DNA of 64,000 nucleotides, taken from the NCBI GenBank assembly GCA_025506515.1, contig CM046451.1, forward strand, positions 42,303,701 through 42,367,700, read 5' to 3'. Source of the stretch: Flaveria trinervia. Lineage: Eukaryota; Streptophyta; Magnoliopsida; Asterales; Asteraceae. This document shows positions 11,207-22,565 of the stretch, piece after piece. The translations under genes were made by a program, and so were the position numbers. The notes below the pieces were generated by a model, which worked only from the letters and a program-made list of their open reading frames with translations, was not told the DNA's origin and made no database searches. Each line of letters opens with the position of its first letter. The stretch's first letter is position 1.

Positions 11207-12611
11207 CTACAAAATTTAACAAAGATCTATTTTAGTATTCTCGATATTGCTATTTTAAATAATTAATACCTGTTAAGGTCATTTTTATATTAAAATCTAC
11301 AACCCAACATTAGATTTAAATTGTGGTTAGGTGACCTTTATCCCACGATTTAAATTAATAAGGTGGTCAATGATTGACGGTTGCAACCATTTGCAACTTC
11401 TAGAGGTATGGGATCGAATTTAAACATCATATGTAAAGTCGGCATGTAAATCCCATCAACACCATTTGGAAACCACATCGTAGGTGATCCATTTGACATG
11501 GTTTGAAAATCAAGATACCCTACTTACATCCACGTGTGAGTTTGCCAAAATAAGTGGTTAGGTGACCTTTATCCCACAAATAAAGCATTCTCACCTCAAA
11601 TCATAAGTTCTCTAAAAATGGTTAGGTGACCTTTATCCCACTAAGAGTTCGCACGTGACTCAAGTATTGTGTAAAAGGACGGTGTTGATCTCGTTTAAAA
11701 ATTTAGAGATTTCATATTTAAAGTTTTAGAAAACTCTATGTACTTGTATTTGCATGCTTTCAAATACAAGATGCCCTATGGTCCTTTGATTAAAACCAAT
11801 TTTAATTTTTAAATCATTAAAACATTTTAATAACCTTCTATTACCTTTTAATGATTAAGAACCATTTGATAAGTTTGTTAAGATCATATAGAGGTTTGTT
11901 AAAGCAAATATCACATACATGCTGTCAACCACAATAATATAAAAAACAACATAGCATATGTGAATAACCATAGCATCTAAAGTGGTCCACACTTGTTTGC
12001 CATCACAAGTGTGGTCCAAAGGCATTCCTAAGGGTCATAACAAAACACATAGAAAGCTTCCAAAAGTCTCCTACTTGAAACCGCATCCAAAATGCTCCAT
12101 GTTTTTCCTTTGTGCTTCCAATCCATACGTCTTCACATTACAAGATATAAAGTCCTAATACAAGATATCTAGTAAAATGAAAATGCACCTAATCTATTTA
12201 TTATAACCCAATAATAAATAAATTACATTTTAAACAAAGCACAAATAAATAAATATATACAACCCCGTTGAATAAACAAATACAACCATTGCAATCATCC
12301 AAACAACACAAGGCCAAAGGCTAGGTTATGCACCAATATAAACATACATCATATCATCCAAAATATAACAATGAATCCCCTCAAAACCCACGAAATTTCA
12401 GCCAACATAAACTGAAATTTCTGGTTTTAAATATTGTCCTAACAACATACATATCAACATACATATCTTTCAAGGTTTAATCACAAGCATGTGTAATATA
12501 ACCTTGAAAGTTTGGGGATTCAACAAAATAGAATATAGTAGCCCTTAAAAGGGTTATAAAGTCCCATAAAAACAATTATAAAGGACAAGAACAAGCAAGC
12601 TATCCACATAA
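11207..12611 (-). other. Leader of copia G with three direct repeats
   Basis: Unusually long 1.4 kb untranslated leader between primer site and gag. It carries a 23-24 base direct repeat with core GGTTAGGTGACCTTTATCC at 11323-11346, 11554-11577 and 11619-11641 (as read on the + strand). No ORF of note. Possible packaging or dimerisation region by position. Confidence 0.55.
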
Positions 12612-12627
12612 CCGGTTCTTGATGCCA
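12612..12627 (-). promoter_or_regulatory. Primer-binding site of G (atypical)
   Basis: TGGCATCAAGAACCGG on the - strand, one base after the LTR end CCCTACA. It resembles but does not match the initiator Met-tRNA site TGGTATCAGAGCC. Confidence 0.55.
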
Positions 12628-12628
12628 T

Positions 12629-13578
12629 TGTAGGGTTTGTTGGAAGATAAAACCGAGTTTAACCTCTTAAACTTTCAGAAAACGCAGCGGATATATATAT
12701 ATATATTTTAAAAACATGATTATAAAGCTGAAATTTCATGTTTTTATGGTGACATATATATGAATGAAACAAACCAAAACAAAAGGATCATATATGTGAA
12801 TAAGCAAGCTATGAACAATATGTAAATGTACATAAAATCACAGCTACATGGAGCTGTGAATAACTACCTTTCTTCCAGCTAAAAGTTGACCAAGGAAGAG
12901 TTGTAGGATGCTTAAGATTCGGCCAAGGCTCCAAGGAAGGACCCCTCAAGGTTGTATACCCCAAGATAATGTGCAAACACTCTTTTTGTTACGGAGATGA
13001 ACACCAAAGCAAACCAAGAAAAACCCTCCAAATCTGCTGCTTGTGCCAAGGACCTTTGAGAGAGAGAGGAGAGTTTTTTTGTTCAATGTTGCATGTAATG
13101 AGAGAGATCAAAAATGTGGAGTGTAGGACATGCTTTATTATGTGTGTTTTCAAGAGAGAAAAGGGGCCAATCCCCTTCAAGTGGGGCGGCCGAATATGGT
13201 TTAAAAGAAGGTGTTTTCCCTCTTAAACAAACACACACACATTATATATTAAAGTAGTCACTTAATAAGTTATACAATTAACCATTTAATTGTATAAGTT
13301 ATAAACCTTTTTCTTATTTGAAGTTATCTAACCTACTTAAATAACGTTACAAATAATACTCATGAACAAAATATCCTAATAAGTTGTTCCATCTCATATG
13401 CAACTAATTTAGAAAACCTATTTTCTAAATTTGGTGTGGTTATTTAATTGCATGATCATATCGTTAATTAAATAATTGTTTGTATTTGCAAAGCTTGTTA
13501 TTGGGTATAACCCGACTTGGATCATAACGTACTAACCGCATCAATATTCTACGTGTCTTGGGCATATAGAATCCTACA
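12629..13578 (-). repeat. 5' LTR of copia G
   Basis: 950 bases; on the - strand it begins TGTAGGATTC and ends AACCCTACA. The perfect TGTAGG/CCTACA ends and the adjacent primer site define it. Contains a short TA run near 12690-12705. The other LTR is outside the window, so length and termini rest on one copy. Confidence 0.7.
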
Positions 13579-13583
13579 GTTTC

Positions 13584-14831
13584 ATGCTTTCTGTCTAAAG
13601 AAAATAGTGATGAGTCTTTCCTATGGCATAAAAGAATGTGCCATATAAATTTTAAAAACATGAATAAACTGATTAAGAATGATTTGGTAATTGGAATGCC
13701 AAAGAAAGAGTTTACAAGTGATGACCATTGTGTTGCATGCCTGAAAGGGAAACAACATAAGGTATCTCACAAGCCTAAGCAAAGAAACTCCATCACTACA
13801 CCCCTACACTTGTTACATATGGATCTCTTTGGCCCCAACAGTGTAATGAGTCTAGCAAGGACCTCTTACTACTTAGTAAACATAGATGACTTTCATGATT
13901 CACTTGGGTCTTTTTCCTTAGAACTAAGGATGAGACTCCTGAGATTCTGAAGAATTTCATGCTAAAGATTGAAAATCAATCTGATCACAAGGTCAAAATC
14001 ATAAGATGTGATCAGGGAACTAAATTCAAGAACCAAATCCTTGATGCATTTTGTGATGAAAAGGGTATTACAAGACATATAGTGCCCCCAGGACTCCTCA
14101 GTAGAATGGTGTTACTGAGAGGAGAAATAGGACACTGATTGAAGCTGCAAGAACCATGCTGTCTGACTCTAAGCTGTCCATCACCTTCTGGGCAGAGGCA
14201 GTCAACACTGCCTGCTATGTGTAGAACAGAGTTTTAGTAGTTAAGACTCATGCCAAGACTTCTTATGAACTTTGGCATAAGAGGAAACCTTTCATTGGTT
14301 TTCTTAGGTCATTTCGTTGTCCTTGCACCATCTTGAATACCAAGGATCAAATTGTCAAATTTGCTGAGAAATCAAATGATGGACACTTCATTGGATACTC
14401 TTCCCAAGCTAAGGCTTATAAAATATACAATCTCAGAACTAGAATTATTAAGGAGTCAGCCAGTGTGACTTTCAATGAATACACACCCTCTGTGGCTGGT
14501 TCTAGTCCTGATTGGCTCTTTGATCTTGATTTACGTACCAACTGTTTTAACAAATCTTATGAGACTGTTTAAATACAGGTGATCCTAATCCAAGATTTGA
14601 GGTGACAAGACCTTCAAGTAACACATCTTCAGCTCCAGTTGGGACTACTTTTGCAAATGAGGTTTCTATGAGCACCGCAATGGCAAACTCAACTGATAAA
14701 TCTGGTATGCCTTCAAATTCCAGCTCAGAGGCTCCACAACCAGATAAAGATGCTTCAATTGCAGAAGACAACGATGGAAGTGGTGACGATGATCAGGATT
14801 TTCTTGATGCTGATAACCACTCCATAGATGA
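13584..14831 (+). pseudogene. Copia fragment H: GAG-pre-integrase, integrase and linker
   Basis: Remnant of a Sirevirus-like copia pol. GAG-pre-integrase SFLWHKRMCHINFKNMNKL with CVACLKGKQHK, integrase start LLHMDLFGPNSV, a later degraded core, then WAEAVNTACYV and the C-terminal region ILNTKDQ and HFIGYSSQAKAYKIYN, ending in an acidic Asp/Glu/Ser linker at 14831 where gypsy element D begins. Frameshifts near 13900 and 14080 and TAG at 14222-14224. G is inserted on its left, so H is the oldest visible layer. The rest of H should lie beyond the far ends of G and D. Confidence 0.75.
14827..14831. other. Putative target duplication of D (left copy)
   Basis: GATGA immediately before the LTR start TGTGACATTC. 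The right copy is outside the window, so this is positional only. Confidence 0.4.
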
Positions 14832-15219
14832 TGTGACATTCATCATTTTCGACTAGCTTTGTATTTGTTGTCCTGAATTGTAAACCCAACTCGTTTTGGT
14901 CTTCGGATCTTTGAATATTAATAAAATGATGGATTTTATGTTGCAGTCATGTTTCATACTTGTCGTGGCATGACCCACAGTTCGTTTCAGCAAAATCAGT
15001 TTTTTTAACGTTTTCGGTTCGTTTAAGGTCTGGACTTGTATTTAAACCATCCAAACCAACCAAGACCTAACCCATAAGTATTCTAGAACCCTCCAAACAT
15101 GTAGATACCTGGTCATATTTTATTTAAATTAAAATTAATTTTAAATAAAAGAATTAAAGTGCACCCTTTTACCCACCGGACAAACGCAGTACCCATTTCC
15201 TCAAACCCTAATCTTTCCA

Positions 15220-15226
15220 TATAAAT
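15220..15226 (+). promoter_or_regulatory. Putative TATA box in D 5' LTR
   Basis: TATAAAT in CCATATAAATACACTC. The 3' LTR copy near 60896 reads TATGAAT, so the motif is damaged there. Inferred from motif only. Confidence 0.45.
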
Positions 15227-15740
15227 ACACTCATTCTCAACCATTTAACCTTCACATTTTCATCTTCTTCTCCCAAAAGTTTTGATCTTGTAAGTTGTTC
15301 TAGCTAGTTTTGCTTAAGTTTGACTTTAAAAAGTCAACGGAACCGAATCTTGCATTTCAAATCATTTCGGGTATGTAATTCTGGATATTTTCAGTTTTCC
15401 TAAGTTATTTTATGTTCACAAAACCATTTTCATCTTTATTTAAGTCTTGTGGGCATTCAAACTCATATTTATGCATTTTAGACCCGTTTGGGTCGTTTTT
15501 AGGAAGTTTACTCGCTTAACTTTCTTGTTTGAGTTTAGATCTGGAAGTTTTACCTTATTTTTAGTTCAATGGTTTTGGACATGTGGTAACCATCCTCGGG
15601 TTAATACCGAGTCAAAGACCGAACCAAACCAAACGCTCGTTTAAGCATTTTAAATACTTTTAAGTGACCATGTTACATCAAACACATTAGACCTGAGTTT
15701 TTCTTGATATTTTAGTTATTATATGGTTGATATGGAGGTG

Positions 15741-16065
15741 TAGACCAAATCTTGGCTTGAACCCAAGTTTTGGGTAAAAACCGGGTAAAACCGAACACCG
15801 TTTTAACGAGTTAGTTAATGTTCAAACCACCAAAAGTTTAACTTATATTTTTAGTTATGCTTTACTTTATATTACTCATATTACTTAAGGTTTTTGAAGT
15901 GTTAGAACAAATATTAGCTCAAACCAAGTTTTGGGTAAAAATAAACCCGAGTAAAAGTTGAACTTATCGTCTTAACGAACTAGTCACCGTTCAAAACGCC
16001 AAAAAAAAATCTTTCCTAACTTTTTTTAACTTATGTTTCACTTTATGTTATTTGTATTAATAATA
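15741..16065 (+). repeat. Diverged tandem duplication inside D LTR
   Basis: Two units of about 162 bases, starting near 15741 (TAGACCAAATCTTGGCTTGA) and 15903 (TAGAACAAATATTAGCTCAA). Each continues with AAGTTTTGGGTAAAAA, a Lys/Pro-like ACCC stretch and AACTAGT/AGTTAGT-like text. Also present in the 3' LTR near 61415 and 61578, so it predates insertion of D. Confidence 0.55.
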
Positions 16066-16712
16066 TTATGGTATGATGGAACCAAACTGGTTTTATACTA
16101 AGATGGGTTTAAGCGAATTTTTTTATTAATTAAAGTCTCAACTCGGGTTTAAGAGAGTGTAAGTCGGACCTTGATGCTTACATTAATGGGATCGTGCATA
16201 CTAGCACTAAACCAACTCCCATATGTAAAACTTAACAATGGTTGAGTAAAAACTAAACATCAAGGACACACTTTCTTGTAAAACTCATTTTATACTTACG
16301 TTATTTAAACACACTTTGTAAAATATAACTAAAACTCCCGAAAACCCAAGCCTTATTTTTATGAACTTTTATACCATTTATATTTCATCATCAAGAATCA
16401 ATACTTACTCAAGATCTTTCAATCTTGGACACGCACGTTAAAACCGTCGGACTCGCTTACTTGAGGATTTTATTCAAAATTTATTCATCAACGTCATTTT
16501 ATTCCAAGTGAGTAATTTTATCCCCGTTTTCTCTTCTATACCTTGGGGGTAGCAAGCATACTTACTCAACTAAAAAAATAATTTAACATCTAGATCCTCA
16601 ACCCACAACCTCTAGGTTATGTGTTGCTTAGAATAATTGTCCAATTGTATGTTATATACATCATAGGATTAATTGCTACATGTTTATTGCTTTTGATCGT
16701 TTAGCCTCATCC

Positions 16713-16717
16713 TCATC
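16713..16717. other. Target duplication of E, left copy
   Basis: TCATC, matched by TCGTC at 39693-39697 with one transition. Confidence 0.65.
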
Positions 16718-16921
16718 TGTAACATCTTGCATTTTTTGGTTAATTAAAGTTAACCTTGTCAAGTTTTTGTATGGGCTAATTATGTCATTTATGAAGCTTA
16801 TGGGTTGTTATGATTATTTATTTGTTGTCTTATTTATTTTTCATGGTGCATAATAAAGATGTTGGCTAATAATAATAGCAATAATGCTAATAATATTACA
16901 AATAATATTTAATGAACATAA

Positions 16922-16923
16922 TA

Positions 16924-16964
<41 letters not shown>

Positions 16965-16965
16965 G
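16922..16965. repeat. TAA/ATA microsatellite in E 5' LTR
   Basis: Run of AAT/TAA triplets. The 3' LTR has a longer, more interrupted run at about 37327-37398. Confidence 0.85.
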
Positions 16966-17243
16966 CTAAGTATATGAGTAATAATGATTATGTTAGTAAT
17001 AATACAGATAATAGTAATAATAATAATAATATTGCTATTAACTAATAATAACTTGTAAGAATTATTAAACTAAAAATGTATAAAATCTTGATTTAAAAGT
17101 CAAGGGGGCCTAGTTGTTAATTTAGAAAGCTTAAATAGTTAAGTTTGGGCATAAAATGATAAAGGATAAACCGTAGGTACTAATTAGGTAATTAACTAAA
17201 AGATCTAAACCCATTTCCCCCTCCCCCCATGTTTCCGACAACC

Positions 17244-17285
17244 GTCGCCGGCAGAGCTCCGGCGACTCTCCGGCCACATTATAAA
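17244..17285 (+). promoter_or_regulatory. GC-rich hairpin and TATA box in E 5' LTR
   Basis: GTCGCCGG (17244-17251) and CCGGCGAC (17259-17266) are a perfect 8-base inverted repeat with loop CAGAGCT, followed 13 bases later by TATAAA (17280-17285). The second LTR has the same pair at 37670-37677 and 37685-37692 with TATAAA at 37706-37711. The only strongly GC-rich stretch of an AT-rich LTR. Core promoter inferred. Confidence 0.55.
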
Positions 17286-17930
17286 CCTTTGAATTTCAAT
17301 CGTCTATTAATCCAAAACCGTTGCAAATCGTTCTAGAATGTGTTTCGAACATAAATACATCAATTAATTGAGTTAAAACACCGGCTACAAAGCTCAACCG
17401 CGAGCCTAACCGAAGCTTTAACTCCATAGTCGTTTGGGCACTTAACCTTAATGATAATCAAATTAATCAACCCTAAACGATCGTCTAACGAATCCTAATC
17501 ATTCACAACCTTCAATTTCACCTGAAACGCACACAAACTTCAAACTCGATCATCACTTCCATTGCGATTCTACAACCAATCGAACTTCATCTTCTAGACT
17601 TCAAGATCGGAAATTGACAGGGGGTTTTTGCTCACCAAGATCCTTGGAAGCTTTCTGTAACGCAAATTTGATTATTGTTACCATTTGCAACTTGAACTGG
17701 TCTTCAAGAGTCGCGACCATTCTTCGATTGTTCATCATCAATCCGTTTTCAATTCGGGTAATTTAACATACATACATGCTTGATTTCTGTTGGAGAACTA
17801 AAGCCCTAACATTAATTTGATTAACAACCTTGATTTAGAGTTCAATTTGAATCCAAATGAATCTAGGGTTCTTGGATTTGGGGTGTTTAATTGATTTAAG
17901 TTAAAACAATTTGGAACCAGTACAAACCGC

Positions 17931-18007
17931 GGCTGAGAGCCTTGGTTCACTGGTCACGCACACACCCTGTAAAGCAGGCGGTCCCCGGTTCGAACCCGGG
18001 GAACCTC
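17931..18007 (+). other. tRNA-like sequence with Pol III A/B-box motifs in E 5' LTR
   Basis: A-box-like TTGGTTCACTGG (17942-17953) and a perfect B-box GGTTCGAACCC (17987-17997) within a T-arm CCCCGG...CCGGGG. The anticodon region folds only as CCTG/CAGG with a short loop and the acceptor arms do not pair, so this is not a functional tRNA gene. Candidate SINE-derived or captured tRNA fragment. Confidence 0.5.
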
Positions 18008-19289
18008 ATGTAATTCTTTGGCCTTTTTGGCCTTTAAACTAAATACTACAAAATTTCTATAAATTTCAAAAAATTATAAAAAAGTCATTTTATAAACTTT
18101 GAGTATTTTAAATTATTTGAACATTTTCTGTAAATTGTTTATTTAAAAAGAAATGCTTTTAAATTTCATTAAACATTTTAAAAAGATATATAAATAGTCC
18201 AATTTTATAATAAGTAGACTTTAGATAATATTTTGTTCACATAAATATTATCCAATATCTTCAAATTATTGTCTTAAATTGAGATTACCAACTTTTATTT
18301 AATCATTATATATGTATACAAATTGTTATAAATATTGTATTTTACACATATGATCTTACACAACATGTAGCAAATTTATTTGAGTTCAATAAATGTAACT
18401 GATTCCATTTTGTTAAACATAATTATTTGACAAGCCCCAAATCCCCATCGAAACCCTAGTTCGTGTTATAATGTTAATCTTACAATTAAACGTTAACCTT
18501 GTAAAAATATATTTATTTTAGGTGCATTGTGAAGGACCATGTCGAAACGTTGCTTGTTATATTTCTTATAAACGTCAATTATATACTTATTGATCATGTG
18601 AGTATTTCTATACCCCTTTTTATATTTTTACACTTTGGGGTGAAACATGTTACTTTATAAACTTTGCACTTGTAAACACGTTTGATTCTTGTAAACTTAT
18701 GGCATTTCACTTGTATGTTGTAGTTAGCTGAACTTTGTAGCTACCATGTAATGTCGAATATATGTACAATCATTAACTATTTCTAGCCTAGCGAATTCAT
18801 AGATCTATGGGCCAGACAAGCCTGCTTGGTTGATCCAAGTACACTTAGCTAATCGTATATACTTTTAAACGTTTGAGACTTGTAAAACTTTGTCGAGGTT
18901 GATTGTGCATTCTTTCTTACATCCCTAGTTTACTTTGTTCTCTAATTTACAACATGAATTGCCATCTTGTATATACTTATGTATTACAAACTATGGAATT
19001 CTCACCAACATTATTGTTGACCTTTTATTTTTAACATGTTTCAGGAAATACTCAAGCTTGATTTCTACTCTTTGAAGCTTACACATCTAGGAATGGACCT
19101 AGATAAATAAATGAAATAAAATGACTTGTTATCTTTATTTTAATTTCTTTGAGACTTATGATTGTAATAGTACAATTGGAACTTATGTTTAATATATATA
19201 TTTGGGTTATTGATAGCGTTATGTGGCTGTGAACGATCTTAACTCTCACTCCTCGACGTTTCCACTATCAAGGTTGGGGTGTGACAGAT

Positions 19290-19303
19290 TGGTATCAGAG
19301 CCC
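19290..19303 (+). promoter_or_regulatory. Primer-binding site of E
   Basis: TGGTATCAGAGCCC, three bases after the LTR end, complementary to the 3' end of initiator Met-tRNA over 13 of 14 bases. Confidence 0.85.
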
Positions 19304-19963
19304 ATAACTATAAGGATCTAGGTTATTAGAAAAGGTGACCTAGACTATAGTATGCATGAACCTTATAGAATTATAATTCTATCTTGTAAATTATATAGTT
19401 TGCATGCTACATAATGCTATGCCTTCTTATGTGCAATTTGATGCCTTACAATAGGATTGCCTAAACATTGTTACTTGTCTCCCTAAACTTAGCTTTGACT
19501 CTTTGGCTCTCCCCGAACATGAAATCTCTTAACCTTATTCTCGTCAACACGTGGGAACTTATGCTTATACTTATGATTTCGATCTTTGGACGTTATGTCT
19601 AATCCATATAAATCTCATCAAGGTTTTGATTTCATTAACCTAAGAAATTTGTGTGACACATAGACACCTGTATTCTGGATTTCCTGGCAAAAGGCCCTTG
19701 GGCTAAGGCAAGCATATCGCATAAATCCTACGGGACTAGTTATGCTTACCTGGGGATTTCTGGGATGAGTGATAAACTATGGTCAACACGCAAAACTTCT
19801 AAGGCGAATGGGTCAACTTACCTTGACGTGTCAACGTTTCCAAATGGTAATGCGTTACCAAATGGAACCATTCCAAGTGCCTTACAACTCTTGTCTTATC
19901 CTTGTTGAATTATAATCCTCGTTATTTTTTTTCTTGTGTCTAACTCATTTTGCATATTCTAGC
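19304..19963 (+). other. Leader of E
   Basis: 660 bases between primer site and gag start with no supported ORF; untranslated and packaging region by position. Confidence 0.6.
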
Positions 19964-21175
19964 ATGTCTCGTCATCATGGAAAGTGTGGAAGTTCCAATC
20001 GTAAGCTAGCCACCATGATCGCCCGACAAATGGTTGCTGTCATCCGACCATGGTTGTTGAACTCAATAGCACTTTAATGACCATCTCCAGAAACAATGGA
20101 AATGGTCATGGAGAGAATAGCAACAACCAAAACGGGATCAATCATACTTGCACTTTCAAACACTTCAACTCGTGCAAACCCACTAGCTTTAGTGGAAAAG
20201 AAGGAGCCACTGGACTTTTCGAGTGGTTTGAAAGTATGGAGAACACATTCATTGTTAGAGAGTGCCCCGACGAGTTCAAGGTTCGCTATGCCACAAGTGT
20301 TCTTCAACAACGAGCACTAACTTGGTGGAATAGTGAAAAGAGAAATCGTGGAACTGAGGTTGCAATGGCGTTGCCCTTGGAAGAATTTAAGGATATCATG
20401 ATCCAAAAGTTCTGCCTGAGGAGTCAATTGAAAAGTTGGAGGAGGAGTTCTGGAACCTCAAACAAGATGGTGGGAATCACTTGGCTTATTCCACCCGGCA
20501 TCATGAGTTGAGTATGCTTCTACCACACATGGTGGACACCATGCCCCGTAACATCGAGAAATTTATCAAGGGGGTGCCACCTCAAATTCAAGATGTTGTG
20601 GTGGGTAGTAGGCCCACAACTTTGGAGGAGGCGATTACTATAACTGCACAGCTCACCGAGAATCATATAAGAGCTGGCACTATGTCGGCAAAGGGTTCCA
20701 AGTCCACTACGAAGGTGACACCGAGGCAACAAAGGAGGTAAGGGCCGAGTCATCTTCTCAAAACAAAAAGCATAAGTTCACCCCGACATGCAACTATGCT
20801 ATGACCACCCCAAATGCTCCTCAAAAACAAATGGTGGTTGTGAATCAAGCTCCCATGGCTAAAGCTTATGTTGGTCCACATCCTATGTGTAACACGTACA
20901 AGTACCATAATTCAAGAAACATTCCATGCCAAGTCTGCTCATTGTGTAGGAAGTATGGACACTTGGTGACTACTTGTCTTCGTGCGCCAAACAACACTGT
21001 CATGCTTACCAACCGAACCTGCTATAACTTTGGCGACCCTGGTCATATTCGTCTGCAATGTCCTCGCAATACGGGAACTGTGCCACCGGCTCGTGGAAGG
21101 GCTTTCAACATCAATACCAATCAAGCTCAAGCCAACAACGACGTGGTGAATGGTACGTCGTTGAACTCCTTTTAA
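19964..21175 (+). pseudogene. Chromovirus E gag
   Basis: Starts MSRHHGKCGSSNRK. The capsid region reads FSGKEGATGLFEWFESME, YATSVLQQRALTWWNSE and EFKDIMIQKFCLRSQ, then FIKGVPPQIQDVV and ITITAQLTENHIRAG. The zinc-binding end has CSLCRKYGHLVTTC intact and a second knuckle, CYNFGDPGHIRLQC, in which Phe replaces the expected second Cys. Pieces lie in three frames (shifts near 20045, 20440 and 20745), so gag is dead. Ends at TAA after SLNSF, just before the protease. Confidence 0.8.
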
Positions 21176-21457
21176 ATCGTTTCTTGTCTTATAAATGTTT
21201 CTATCTGTGTTTATCATACCAATAATGGATTATTACCAAAGAGGTATGTATCTTGTAAATAGTCATTATGATTCCGTATTGTTTGATTCGGGTACCGATA
21301 GGAGTTTCGTGTCCCTGGAATTCGAGCCTATACTTTCTAAACCGCGTGTTAACCTGGAAAGATCTTTCACGGTCAAGGTCGCCAATGGAAAATCTATCGT
21401 TGTTGACGTCGTAATACGTGACTGCACCTTAAGCCTTAACGAACACGAGTTCTTTGT
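21176..21457 (+). pseudogene. Chromovirus E protease, N-terminal half
   Basis: Aspartic protease with YLVNSHYDSVLFDSGTDRSF (active-site DSG) and KVANGKSIVVDVVIRDC, running to the Sirevirus C1 insertion at 21458. The second half resumes at 33938. Confidence 0.8.
21453..21457. other. Target duplication of C1, left copy
   Basis: TTTGT, matched by TTTTT at 33933-33937 with one mismatch. The flanks join in the same protease codon context. Confidence 0.7.
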
Positions 21458-22349
21458 TGACAGGATCAGTGATCACAAGTTTGATGTATCAGAATATAAA
21501 GCAGCGGAATACGAACACGAATTAGACAAATTGTAGCAAGCATCGATATTTGTAAGCATTAAGACCGCATACGGTTATAGGGAGAGAATATGTATTTCTG
21601 ATTTCTAGGAATGTTTATAGATGTAGATATTTCTAATCGAATCAATCATCCATTCCATTCAATTACTCATTTCACTCAATGATTACAATAGGTTGTCACT
21701 CCTTATATAGAGTGCAACAGTCACTGCTGTTATCACGGAAAGTGACAACTGGCAGATCCAATACAGAATAACTAATTCTTAACAAACTACTGAAATGTTC
21801 ACAACTACTGAGAACATATCAGCAAGTTAAGTACAAATATAAAACTACTGAAACTACAACGACTGAAGAACAAGCTCTTCAGTCGTTTTACAAAACTACT
21901 GAAACATAGAAAATAAAACTACTGATATCACAACTACTGAAGAAGTACTCTTCAGCAGTTGTGACAAACTACTGAGGCTTCAGTACTTGATCTTCAGACT
22001 TTGACCTTCAGGTGTTTCATCAGCTGATGACTTCAGTAGATATCATCAGCTGATGTCTTCAGTCTTTGTCTTCAGACTTTGTACATCAGTTGTTGATCTT
22101 CAGCACTTGTGAACTCTTCAGCTGTTGTACTTCAGTACTTTGGTCTTTCAGCTTCAGCACTTGTGTTCTTCAGCTGTTGTACTTCAGCACTTTGGTTCTT
22201 CAGCTGTTAAGGTCTTCAGCACTTGATCTTCAGCTGTTGAAGTCTTCAGCACTTGTCAAACTACTGATGAGGCTTTCAGCAGTTGTTGTGATACCGTGTG
22301 GGACTTAGAGGTTTTCTGATCTTGGCTCATTGGTTCTTTTGGTCCAACA
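21458..22349 (-). repeat. 3' LTR of C1
   Basis: 892 bases; + strand TGACAGGATC...GGTCCAACA. Aligned by eye with 33040-33932 it shows about one substitution and about nine 1-2 base indels. The U3 contains tandem TTCAGCTGTTG / TTCAGCACTT words. Confidence 0.95.
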
Positions 22350-22364
22350 AACTCCCCCTGAACC
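22350..22364 (-). promoter_or_regulatory. Polypurine tract of C1
   Basis: On the - strand GGTTCAGGGGGAGTT directly before the 3' LTR. Confidence 0.8.
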
Positions 22365-22565
22365 AATGCAGCCAAAACCTCTAACTTATTTATACTCCCA
22401 CTTATTGATGGCAAAATGTTGGTCTTTTTCCTTCTTGATCAGTAGAGAAGATGACCCATGTACGCTCCGGCCTGGGAAGAAATCTCAAATATTTGTTTGG
22501 CAGAGTATGAATGGGAACTCTGTTTTGGGGAACTGGACACAGAGTTGTTATCCCATTCATGAGAT

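Larger units (their letters stand above)
7845..13578 (-). mobile_element. Copia element G, 5' portion
   Basis: Ty1/copia element of a lineage different from the Sireviruses. In reading order: 5' LTR (13578-12629), primer site, long leader, gag, protease, integrase and RT up to the point where A is inserted. RNase H and the 3' LTR are beyond A and off the left edge. The LTR termini TGTAGG/CCTACA are a perfect inverted repeat. The bases after the LTR, GTTTC (13579-13583), are the likely target duplication in fragment H; the other copy is not visible. Confidence 0.8.
14832..16717 (+). repeat. 5' LTR of D, first part
   Basis: Starts TGTGACATTCATC and aligns with 60507-62138 (TGTGACTTTCGTC onward) with scattered substitutions and small indels, clearly more diverged than the LTR pairs of E or C1. 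Interrupted at 16717 by E, with left target copy TCATC at 16713-16717. The rest of this LTR is at 39698-40123, giving about 2.3 kb in all. Confidence 0.85.
16718..19286 (+). repeat. 5' LTR of E
   Basis: 2569 bases, TGTAACATC...GTGTGACA, homologous throughout to 37130-39692. It contains a TAA microsatellite, a GC-rich hairpin next to a TATA box, and a tRNA-like sequence with Pol III box motifs, all present in both LTRs. Confidence 0.9.

Noticed and set aside
12969..13226. Small ORF in the LTR of G with several Cys
   Set aside because: It lies wholly inside the LTR, has no recognisable domain, and the reverse strand is open too; likely chance.
15447..15644. 65-codon ORF in D LTR, repeated at 61121
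   Set aside because: Present in both LTRs simply because they are copies; no domain, and it overlaps the inferred LTR transcript leader region.
14832..16717. Solo LTR of an unrelated element
   Set aside because: It aligns with 60507-62138, and gag-pol with a primer-site-like sequence lies between, so it is the 5' LTR of D.
17931..18007. Functional tRNA gene
   Set aside because: Only the T-arm/B-box is good; the anticodon arm and acceptor pairing fail, and it lies inside both LTRs.
21990..22310. ORF-like runs of Leu/Phe/Ser-rich repeats in LTRs (also 33649, 43292 and 54713)
   Set aside because: They are translations of the tandem TTCAGCTGTTG/TTCAGCACTT words of the U3; the same repeat gives such a frame in every LTR and no start context or conservation supports a protein.
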